Assembly (NCBI GenBank): GCA_045544735.1
Contig: JAZPZM010000128.1
Coordinates: 1-16,550 of the forward strand
Direction of reading: 5' to 3'
From: CAG-390 sp045544735
GTDB taxonomy: Bacteria; Bacillota; Clostridia; Oscillospirales; CAG-272
Length of the DNA stretch: 16,550 nucleotides
Shown: in pieces, positions 7,874-14,420 of the stretch
Layout of the letters: every line of letters begins with the position of its first letter
Numbering within the stretch: the stretch's first letter is position 1
Program-made: the position numbers and the translations under genes
Notes under the pieces: model-generated
Databases searched by the model: none
Told to the model about the DNA's origin: nothing
The model's input: the letters and a program-made list of their open reading frames with translations, nothing else

Positions 7874-8799
7874 TCTTCACTCACCGCACATATCTCGCAC
7901 TCAAGCTCCACCGAATAGGCGGAAAGCACGGATTTTTTGATATGCTCAACGAGGGCGAGAACGTCGGATGCGGTCGCGCCGCCCACGTTGATTATGAAGC
8001 CCGCGTGCTTTTTCGACACCTGCGCACCGCCGATAGTAAAGCCCTTAAGACCAAGCTCCTCTATCATCTTACCGACGTACATATCGGGTGCAGGGCGCTT
8101 GAAAACGCTGCCCGCGCTCGGATATTCAAGCGGCTGCTTATCGCGGCGGCGGCCCATAATATCCTGCATATAGGCGTTTATTTCGTCCTTGTTTCCGCTT
8201 TTAAGCGCAAAGCGTGCGCCGATAACGGCGTAGCTTGGAAAATCTCTTATAATACTGTGGCGATACGAAAGCCTCGCGTCAGCCTTCGATATCGTAAACA
8301 CTTCTCCGCTTGCGGTATCGAGCACGCGCATATCGAGAAGCACTCCCGATACCTCGCCGCCGTAAGCCCCCGCGTTCATACAGACCGCGCCGCCACAGCT
8401 ACCGGGGATGCCGTATGCAAATTCAAGCCCCGTGAGAGAAGCGTCCTTGGCGGCGATCGCCGCCTCGGTGAACGAATCACCGCAAAGCACCGAGAGGATA
8501 TTTCCATCTACGGTTATTTTTCTCATTTTTTTCGTAATTATAACCGCTCCGCGATAACCTTTATCGGAGAACAGAAGATTCGTTCCGTTCCCGACGAGCA
8601 TAAAGCGCATATCTGCGGCTTTTAGCACGCTTACCGCCGCGACAAGCTCGCTTTCCGTTTCGGGAAAGATAACAACGTCTGCGTTTCCGCCTATCTTGAA
8701 GCTCGTGCGTGCGCTGAGCGGAGCATCCTTTTCAAAATTTATACCTTTATCCGAAAGCTCACGGCAGACGAGTGCCGTTTTTTCGTTGAAATTATTCAA
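7870..8799 (-). CDS. murB: UDP-N-acetylenolpyruvoylglucosamine reductase (MurB)
   Basis: This 309-residue cytoplasmic FAD enzyme reduces UDP-GlcNAc-enolpyruvate to UDP-MurNAc with NADPH, the second committed step of peptidoglycan precursor synthesis. Visible are the FAD-binding GNGTNLL (70-76) and GIPGSCGGAVCMNAGAYG (from 130), YRHS (179-182), SAGSVFKRP with the proton-donor Ser near 231, and a C-terminal LECEI segment where the conserved Glu is expected. The start appears to be a TTG at 8799, with GGAGG six bases upstream. Another TTG at 8817, immediately after the yjjG stop codon, would add six residues (MFRRSD); it has a weaker GAGG five bases upstream and cannot be excluded. The gene follows yjjG by 18 bases and overlaps whiA by four. 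Confidence 0.95.
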   Translation of the reverse strand: MNNFNEKTALVCRELSDKGINFEKDAPLSARTSFKIGGNADVVIFPETESELVAAVSVLKAADMRFMLVGNGTNLLFSDKGYRGAVIITKKMRKITVDGNILSVLCGDSFTEAAIAAKDASLTGLEFAYGIPGSCGGAVCMNAGAYGGEVSGVLLDMRVLDTASGEVFTISKADARLSYRHSIIRDFPSYAVIGARFALKSGNKDEINAYMQDIMGRRRDKQPLEYPSAGSVFKRPAPDMYVGKMIEELGLKGFTIGGAQVSKKHAGFIINVGGATASDVLALVEHIKKSVLSAYSVELECEICAVSEE

Positions 8800-8810
8800 G
8801 TCAGACCTCC
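8797..8810 (-). promoter_or_regulatory. Ribosome-binding site that sets the TTG start of murB
   Basis: On the minus strand GGAGG (plus positions 8806-8810) is followed by TCTGAC and then TTG (8799-8797). It is the strongest Shine-Dalgarno match near the gene and has ideal spacing, whereas no ATG is available nearby. Confidence 0.7.
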
Positions 8811-8817
8811 GAAACAA

Positions 8818-9510
8818 TTATTCCTCACCGAGCAGACTTGCTACCTCGGAGAGCGTTGTTACCGTATACGTTATGGGAAGATCGGCGGGCTTTTCGTGCC
8901 CCTTGGGATTCACCCAACAGGTATCTATTCCGTAATTCACACCGCCGAGAATATCGGACGTGAGCGAATCGCCGATAACGAGAGCATACGCGGGATCAAA
9001 GCCGTCGATGCTATTTGCAACGTGGTCAAAAAACGCGCGTCCGGGCTTTTCGCAACCTATTTCGTCAGAAATAAATGAGTGGATAAAGTATTCCTTTATT
9101 CCGCTTTTGGCAAATCGCGAGTCCTGAATGACCTTTATGCCGTTGGTTATTATATACATATCATACTTGCCGTAAAGCGCGCGGCAAAGCTCAAGTGCGC
9201 CGCCGCAAAGGTATCCGTACTTTGATAAGTTTTTAACGTACTCCGCCGCTATCGCCGCGGGATCGCCTTCAAGCGAGTAGTGCTGACAGAGCCTTTCAAA
9301 GCGCACGACCTTAAGACGCTCCTTTGTCACAAGTCCGCGCTCCAGATCCTTCCAAAGACCGTCGTTTATCTTGCTGTACGTCGTTACGACCTCGTCGGTC
9401 GCGGGCAATCCCATACCGATGAGCGTGTCGGTGATGCCTGCGCGCTCGGCGCGGGTGAAATCAAGCAGAGTGTTGTCCGCATCAAAAAGCAGCCATTTAT
9501 ATTTTTTCAT
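8818..9510 (-). CDS. yjjG: HAD-superfamily hydrolase, YjjG family (noncanonical pyrimidine nucleotidase)
   Basis: The product has 230 residues. YjjG-type enzymes dephosphorylate pyrimidine nucleoside monophosphates, including damaged ones, a house-cleaning role in the cytoplasm. All HAD motifs are present: FDADNT with nucleophile Asp10 and acid/base Asp12, ITNG (121-124), Lys155 in the EKPGRAFFDH block, and GDSLTSD (180-186). The pattern of LWKDLERG, then ITNG, SDILGG and CWVNP follows the E. coli protein closely. The start is the ATG at 9510, with AAAGGTG just upstream. Two earlier in-frame ATG codons (9528 and 9567) lack a ribosome-binding site, and the one at 9567 lies within the -35 region. 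It is the first gene of the operon with murB, whiA and dnaE. Substrate specificity is inferred from the family. Confidence 0.9.
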   Translation of the reverse strand: MKKYKWLLFDADNTLLDFTRAERAGITDTLIGMGLPATDEVVTTYSKINDGLWKDLERGLVTKERLKVVRFERLCQHYSLEGDPAAIAAEYVKNLSKYGYLCGGALELCRALYGKYDMYIITNGIKVIQDSRFAKSGIKEYFIHSFISDEIGCEKPGRAFFDHVANSIDGFDPAYALVIGDSLTSDILGGVNYGIDTCWVNPKGHEKPADLPITYTVTTLSEVASLLGEE

Positions 9511-9543
9511 AGTACACCTTTTTTCCATAACAATCCATTTAAC

Positions 9544-9572
9544 ATTATACAACAAAAAATCGCCCATTTCAA
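9544..9572 (-). promoter_or_regulatory. Strong promoter of the yjjG-murB-whiA-dnaE operon
   Basis: On the minus strand the -35 is TTGAAA (9567-9572), the spacer is 17 bases, and the -10 is TATAAT (9544-9549), a perfect match. Transcription would begin near 9537, about 27 bases before the ATG at 9510. Confidence 0.85.
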
Positions 9573-9609
9573 CCTTTAACGCAATAATTATAAAAATTAT
9601 TTTCTACTA

Positions 9610-9638
9610 TTGAAATTTAATATTAAATGTGCTATAAT
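9610..9638 (+). promoter_or_regulatory. Strong promoter of the coaE operon
   Basis: The -35 is TTGAAA (9610-9615), the spacer is 17 bases, and the -10 is TATAAT (9633-9638), preceded by TGC to give an extended -10. Transcription would start near 9645, about 25 bases before the coaE ATG. It has the same core elements as the divergent promoter at 9544-9572; 37 bases separate the two -35 boxes. Confidence 0.87.
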
Positions 9639-9669
9639 TTATATATATGTGCCTTTTTAGGAGAATGCT

Positions 9670-10269
9670 ATGTTTACGATAGGTGTTACGGGTCCGAGCG
9701 GCGCGGGTAAATCGCTATTCTGTTCCCTCTTTGCGAATACGGGCTTTTTCGCTATTGATTGCGACGAGGTCTACCACGAGCTTACGGACGCTCCATCCGA
9801 CTGCACGCGCGAGCTTGCAAAGAAATTTGGGGATAGCGTTTTGCTCCCCACGGGCGCGCTTGACAGACGCGCTCTTGCGAATATCGTATTTGCACCCGAC
9901 GCAAAAGCCAAGCTCGACATCCTTAACGCCATCACCCACAAATACGTTCTTTCCGAGGTGCGCCGCCGCATAGCCGCGCTTCCAACGGAATACCGCGGAG
10001 CGCTGGTTGACGCGCCGTTGCTGTTTGAATCGGGATTTGACAAGGAATGCGACCTTACCGTCGCCCTGCTTGCGCCGAGAGAGACGAGGCTTTCAAGGCT
10101 TTCCGAGCGTGACGGCTTGCCGACGTGTGCGCTCAACGCCCGTCTTGACGCCGCCAAGAGTGACGAGTGGTATACCGAGCGCTGTGACGTTACGGTGTAT
10201 AACACGGGAGACTCGGACGAGCTTCAAAGAGCGGTCGCGGATATCGCGGCGAAAATCACAAACACGTAG
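9670..10269 (+). CDS. coaE: Dephospho-CoA kinase (CoaE)
   Basis: This 199-residue cytoplasmic P-loop kinase phosphorylates the ribose 3'-hydroxyl of dephospho-CoA, the last step of coenzyme A synthesis. Visible are the Walker A GPSGAGKS (8-15), the IDCDEVYHEL substrate block (the family's D-x-D-x-x-x-H-x-L), HKYVLSEV, LVDAPLLFESG, the RLSRLSERDGL lid region and a terminal YNTGDSDEL. The length is normal. A TAGGAG ribosome-binding site lies six bases before the ATG. It is the first gene of the rightward operon; its TAG stop codon supplies part of the ribosome-binding site of the next gene. Confidence 0.95.
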   Translation: MFTIGVTGPSGAGKSLFCSLFANTGFFAIDCDEVYHELTDAPSDCTRELAKKFGDSVLLPTGALDRRALANIVFAPDAKAKLDILNAITHKYVLSEVRRRIAALPTEYRGALVDAPLLFESGFDKECDLTVALLAPRETRLSRLSERDGLPTCALNARLDAAKSDEWYTERCDVTVYNTGDSDELQRAVADIAAKITNT

Positions 10270-10276
10270 GACAAAG

Positions 10277-10840
10277 ATGAGAAGATCACTTATAAATTCG
10301 CTGATAATAATTATCATAATCGCGCTATCGATAGGCTGTGGCTTCCTTTACGACAAAATAGCCGACAGCTACCAAAGAAGCGAGTATCCGCGCGAATACA
10401 ACGACACGGTCAGCGCACTTTCGCTTGAATACAGAGTTCCGACGTGGGCTATCTACACCACGGTAAAAATGCGAAGCGACTTTGATTCCTCGCTAAAGAC
10501 CGAGGACGGCGGCATAGGTCTGTTTTCACTCACGAAGGAGCAATACGCCGAGATGGGAGCGGAGCTTGGACTTGCGGTAGACGCGGGGCTTCTTTACGAG
10601 CCCGAAACGAACCTTCGCTTCGGCGCGTATTGGCTCAGCACGCTTTATATAAAGTACGGAAATTGGGACTGTGTCTGGGCGGCTCTCCACATAGGCGAGC
10701 CGACGGTTGACGAGTGGCGCTGGAACGCTAATTATTCAAACACGGACGGCACACTCAAAAACATACCCAACGAGGAAACCGTCGAGTATATCGAAAACGC
10801 AAACAAGATAGCGGAAATATACCGCAAGCTTTACGATTGA
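10277..10840 (+). CDS. Lytic-transglycosylase-like membrane protein with degenerate active site (probable pseudoenzyme)
   Basis: The product has 187 residues. MRRSL is followed by a very hydrophobic segment (6-24), a membrane anchor or signal peptide ending near Cys21. The rest follows the SLT domain of clostridial lytic transglycosylases, which cleave glycan strands and often follow coaE. The hallmark residues are changed. The family has Glu before S-x-F in the 'ESxF' motif; here the segment is KMRSDFDSS with Arg66. GLMQ is GLFS (81-84), and AYNAG is ALHIG (136-140). Structural parts survive, such as LLYEPETNLRFGAYWL and the terminal EETVEYIENANKIAEIY. The frame is intact, so it is not simply a decayed gene. 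TAGGA, overlapping the coaE stop codon, is the ribosome-binding site. A scaffold or glycan-binding role is inference. Confidence 0.82.
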   Translation: MRRSLINSLIIIIIIALSIGCGFLYDKIADSYQRSEYPREYNDTVSALSLEYRVPTWAIYTTVKMRSDFDSSLKTEDGGIGLFSLTKEQYAEMGAELGLAVDAGLLYEPETNLRFGAYWLSTLYIKYGNWDCVWAALHIGEPTVDEWRWNANYSNTDGTLKNIPNEETVEYIENANKIAEIYRKLYD

Positions 10841-10864
10841 TTTTAATTTACGGAGGATATAAAA

Positions 10865-12259
10865 ATGTCAGAAATCAAGACCCCTGCGCAGGCAGCACGC
10901 GCACTTACCTACAAAAAGGAGACCGTATACGCAAAGAAGGACTCCGCATTCATTGACGAGGCTTATCAGTACGCCAAGGACTACGTAAAATACCTTGACG
11001 CATCCAAGACCGAGCGCGAGGCAGTCGTTGCTTCTATCGCACTTGCCGAGAAGAACGGCTTTGTTCCCTACGCATTCGGTGACGAGATAAAGGCGGGCGG
11101 CCGCTATTACTACAACAACCGCGGAAAGAACATCTTCCTTTTCGCCATAGGAAGCGAGAGCGTAGCCAACGGAATACGCATCTCCGCCGCACACATCGAC
11201 TCCCCCAGACTCGACCTTAAGCAAGTGCCGCTTTACGAGGAAAGCGGAATGTGCTTCCTTAAAACGCACTACTACGGCGGTATCAGAAAGTATCAGTGGG
11301 TAGCCACTCCCTTGGCTCTCCACGGCGTTGTCGTTCGTGCTGACGGAAGCACCGTCAACGTGACCATCGGCGAGGACGAGGGCGATCCCGTTCTTTATAT
11401 CAACGATATTCTCCCCCATCTTGGCAAGGAATCCGACAAGAAGCCGCTTGGCGAGGCTATTGCGGGCGAAAAGCTCAATCTCCTTATCGGAAGCCGTCCC
11501 ATCGCAGACGAGCCCGACGGTATAAAGCTCAACGTTCTTTCCATCCTTAACGAGAAATACGGCATCTGCGAGGAGGACTTCCTTACCGCAGAGCTTTGCG
11601 CCGTTCCCGCGGGCAACGCGCGTGATGCGGGCCTTGACCGCTCTATGATATGCGGATACGGACACGACGACAGAGTTTGCTCCTACCCCGCGCTTACCGC
11701 GCTGTTTGAAAGCCTTGACTCCCCCCACACGATGATGTGCATCCTTGCCGACAAGGAGGAGGTCGGAAGCGACGGCAACACGGGTATGCAGTGCGACCTT
11801 ATGCTTGATATCATTGACGCTATTGCCGCTTCTCAAGGTGTTAGCGGTGCGGTCGTACGCGCTAACTCCAAGTGCCTTTCCGCCGACGTTTCCGCGGCGT
11901 ACGACCCCAATTTCTCCGAGGCGTTCGAAAAGCGCAACTCCGCTCTGCTTTCCTGCGGCGTAGTGCTCACCAAGTACACGGGCGCAAGAGGAAAATCCAG
12001 CACTAACGACGCTTCCGCCGAGTACATCGGCTGGCTTCGTTCCGTCATGGCAAAGGACGGCGTGGTCTGGCAGGCGGGCGAGCTTGGCAAGGTCGATTTC
12101 GGCGGCGGCGGAACCGTTGCTAAATATATTGCAAATCACAATATCGAGACCGTTGACCTCGGTGTTCCCGTAATTGCTATGCACGCGCCTTATGAAGTCA
12201 TTTCCAAGGTAGACCTCTACGAAGCACACCGCAGTTTCTCTGCATTTAACCGCTACTGA
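10865..12259 (+). CDS. M18-family zinc aminopeptidase
   Basis: The 464-residue protein belongs to peptidase family M18, large multimeric cytoplasmic dizinc aminopeptidases that remove N-terminal residues (in bacterial members often acidic or hydrophobic) from peptides. Visible metal and catalytic residues are His110 in AAHIDSPRLDLK, Asp268 in GYGHDDR, Glu298/Glu299 in DKEEVGS, Asp341 in LSADVS, and His440 in MHAPYE. The length is normal. GGAGG eight bases before the ATG is the best ribosome-binding site in the right half. Codon use leans to AAG, AAC, TTC and TCC more than in the neighbouring genes, consistent with higher expression. The stop TGA shares its A with the prfA ATG. The exact substrate preference cannot be read from the sequence. 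Confidence 0.94.
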   Translation: MSEIKTPAQAARALTYKKETVYAKKDSAFIDEAYQYAKDYVKYLDASKTEREAVVASIALAEKNGFVPYAFGDEIKAGGRYYYNNRGKNIFLFAIGSESVANGIRISAAHIDSPRLDLKQVPLYEESGMCFLKTHYYGGIRKYQWVATPLALHGVVVRADGSTVNVTIGEDEGDPVLYINDILPHLGKESDKKPLGEAIAGEKLNLLIGSRPIADEPDGIKLNVLSILNEKYGICEEDFLTAELCAVPAGNARDAGLDRSMICGYGHDDRVCSYPALTALFESLDSPHTMMCILADKEEVGSDGNTGMQCDLMLDIIDAIAASQGVSGAVVRANSKCLSADVSAAYDPNFSEAFEKRNSALLSCGVVLTKYTGARGKSSTNDASAEYIGWLRSVMAKDGVVWQAGELGKVDFGGGGTVAKYIANHNIETVDLGVPVIAMHAPYEVISKVDLYEAHRSFSAFNRY

Positions 12260-13335
12260 TGCTTAAACGCTTAAAGGAAACGGAGGAAAAATACGTCCTC
12301 CTTTCGGCTATGCTTGAGGACAGCGCCGTTATCTCCGATATTGAAAAATACACGGCTATTCTGCGCGAATACAAGGCGCTGACCCCCATAGTTACGAAAT
12401 ACCGTGAATATCTGCGTGCCGTTTGCGACGTAGAGGAGGCACAGGAGCTTTTGAGTTCGCCCGACGCTGACATCCGCATTCTTGCACAGGAGGAGCTGAC
12501 TCTTGCCAAGGAGCGCGTGCGCGTGACTCACGAGCAGTTGCAGATAATGCTTCTTCCGCGCGACGAGAATGACGATAAGAACATCGTCGTCGAGATACGC
12601 GCGTGTGCGGGAGGTGACGAGGCGGCGCTTTTCGCCTCCTCGCTGTTCCGTATGTACTCGATGTATTGCGAGCGCGCGGGCTTTAAGCTCTCCGTTGCCA
12701 CGGCAAACGAAACGGGGCTCGGCGGCTACCGCGAGATATGCTTTACCATAGACGGCGACGGCGCGTATTCGCGCTTCAAGTTTGAGTCGGGTGTGCATCG
12801 CGTTCAGCGCGTTCCCGAAACCGAGTCGCAGGGGCGCATTCACACCTCTACCGTTACGGTTGCGGTATTGCCCGAGGCAGATACCGTTGAAATAGACATT
12901 CCCCCGTCCGACCTTGTTTTTGAGTCCTGCAAATCAAGCGGCGCGGGCGGTCAGCACATAAACAAGACCGAATCCGCCGTGCGCCTTACGCACAAGCCCA
13001 CGGGAATCGTTATCGAATGTCAGCAGGAGCGTTCACAGTTCCAGAACAAGGAAAAGGCGCTGAAGCTATTGCGCGCAAAGCTCTACGACATAAAGCGCAC
13101 CGAGCAGGAAAACGCGATAGCGTCCACACGCCGCTCGCAGGTCGGAAGCGGCGACAGAAGCGAAAAGATACGCACCTACAACTATCCGCAAAACCGCGTT
13201 ACCGACCACAGAATAGGACTTACTCTCCATTCCCTTGACAGCTTTCTTGACGGCGCGATAGGAGCGATGATGGACTCCCTCATCGCCGCCGATACCGCCG
13301 AAAAGCTCAAAAACGGAGAAAATAATTCTTTTTAA
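12259..13335 (+). CDS. prfA: Peptide chain release factor 1 (RF1)
   Basis: The 358-residue class I release factor recognises UAA and UAG stop codons and triggers peptidyl-tRNA hydrolysis on the ribosome. The tripeptide anticodon motif is PET (186-188) in RVQRVPETESQGRIHTST, the RF1 form. The catalytic GGQ is at 230-232 in SGAGGQHINK. The C-terminal SGDRSEKIRTYNYPQNRVTDHR block is also characteristic. The ATG overlaps the stop of the aminopeptidase (TGATG) and no clear ribosome-binding site precedes it, so translation probably depends on reinitiation. In many Firmicutes prfA is followed by prmC, which methylates the GGQ glutamine; here the next gene is the Sua5/YwlC gene. Confidence 0.96.
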   Translation: MLKRLKETEEKYVLLSAMLEDSAVISDIEKYTAILREYKALTPIVTKYREYLRAVCDVEEAQELLSSPDADIRILAQEELTLAKERVRVTHEQLQIMLLPRDENDDKNIVVEIRACAGGDEAALFASSLFRMYSMYCERAGFKLSVATANETGLGGYREICFTIDGDGAYSRFKFESGVHRVQRVPETESQGRIHTSTVTVAVLPEADTVEIDIPPSDLVFESCKSSGAGGQHINKTESAVRLTHKPTGIVIECQQERSQFQNKEKALKLLRAKLYDIKRTEQENAIASTRRSQVGSGDRSEKIRTYNYPQNRVTDHRIGLTLHSLDSFLDGAIGAMMDSLIAADTAEKLKNGENNSF

Positions 13336-13352
13336 CTTATGCAAGGTACTTT

Positions 13353-14393
13353 ATGAAGACCGAAATTTTGAAGATCGACGCAAGCGCCGTAACGAGTGAG
13401 GCACTTCTTGGCGCGGCGCAAATAATCAAGCGGCACGGCACGGTGGTATTTCCGACGGAGACCGTTTACGGTCTCGGCGCGGACGCAACCTGCGCCGAGA
13501 GCGCAAGAAAAATATACGAGGCAAAGGGCAGACCGTCCGACAACCCTCTTATTATCCACGTCTGCGACCCGCGCGACGCCGAGCCATACGCCGTGACCTC
13601 TCCGCTCTATTACCGTCTTGCCGAGCATTTTATGCCAGGTCCGCTGACGGTAATTATGCCAAAAAAAGATACCATACCCAACACGGTCACGGGCGGACTT
13701 GACAGCGTTGCGGTGCGTTGCCCCGCGCACCCCGTGGCGCGTGAGCTTATACGCCTTTCGGGGCTTCCCATAGCCGCGCCGTCCGCTAACATATCGGGCA
13801 GTCCCTCTCCCACCTGCGCCGCTCACGTTATAGAGGATATGGGCGGAAAGGTCGACTGTATAATCGACGGCGGAGAGTGCGAGGTGGGTGTGGAATCCAC
13901 CATAGTAAAGCTGACGGGCGAGGACTCGCTCGTGCTTCTGCGCCCCGGTGCAGTAACCTACGACGCGCTGTGCTGCGTATGCTCCGACGTTACGGTTTCC
14001 GATGCCGTAACGCATATGCTAAAGGAAAACGAGCGTCCGCTTTCTCCGGGAATGAAATACAGACACTACGCCCCTGCAAAGCCGCTCGTCCTCATCGACG
14101 GAAGCGCCGACGCTCGCCTTGCGTTTTTCAAGGAAAAGCAAGCAAGCGAAAGCTGTGTGATAATCTGCTACAACGAGCAGGCAAGCGAGCTTGGCAAAGG
14201 CACGATACGTATTGGCGCAGAAAGCGACCTTGAAGCGCAGGCACACCGCATTTTTGCCGCACTCCGAGAATCCAACGGAATGAGGGGCGGTAAAATATAC
14301 GCAAACCTTCCATCCACCGAAGGATACGGTCTTGCCATATACAACAGACTCATCCGCGCGGCGGCGCATACCGTTATCAAGCTCGAAAAATAA
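13353..14393 (+). CDS. ywlC: L-threonylcarbamoyladenylate synthase (Sua5/YwlC, two-domain type)
   Basis: The 346-residue enzyme makes threonylcarbamoyl-AMP from threonine, bicarbonate and ATP, the first step of the t6A modification at position 37 of ANN-decoding tRNAs. The N-terminal YrdC domain shows PTETVYGLG (34-42), KGRPSDNPLI (58-67), PGPLTVI, APSANISG (142-149) and GVESTIV. The linker motif SPGMKYRHYAP (231-241) and the roughly 100-residue C-terminal domain identify the longer Sua5 form rather than the YrdC-only TsaC form. It lies 17 bases after prfA, with AAGG six bases before the ATG, and 27 bases before the topoisomerase gene. It pairs functionally with RF1 as a translation gene. Confidence 0.95.
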   Translation: MKTEILKIDASAVTSEALLGAAQIIKRHGTVVFPTETVYGLGADATCAESARKIYEAKGRPSDNPLIIHVCDPRDAEPYAVTSPLYYRLAEHFMPGPLTVIMPKKDTIPNTVTGGLDSVAVRCPAHPVARELIRLSGLPIAAPSANISGSPSPTCAAHVIEDMGGKVDCIIDGGECEVGVESTIVKLTGEDSLVLLRPGAVTYDALCCVCSDVTVSDAVTHMLKENERPLSPGMKYRHYAPAKPLVLIDGSADARLAFFKEKQASESCVIICYNEQASELGKGTIRIGAESDLEAQAHRIFAALRESNGMRGGKIYANLPSTEGYGLAIYNRLIRAAAHTVIKLEK

Positions 14394-14420
14394 TCATTTT
14401 CTATATTTAAGGAATTCAAA

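Noticed and set aside
9511..9567. Upstream ATG codons (9567 and 9528) for the YjjG-like phosphatase
   Set aside because: 9567 lies at the edge of the -35 box and would not be transcribed; neither has a ribosome-binding site, whereas 9510 does and begins at the family's normal N-terminus.
10007..10276. Long 5' extension of the transglycosylase-like gene overlapping coaE
   Set aside because: The extension is the +1 frame of coaE, rich in Arg and Thr without domain character. The ATG at 10277 has a ribosome-binding site and begins a clean membrane anchor.
10868..12229. Open frame of 453 codons on the minus strand opposite the M18 aminopeptidase
   Set aside because: The plus-strand product has all metal ligands of a known family. 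The antisense product is low in plausibility, without signal, domain or ribosome-binding site.
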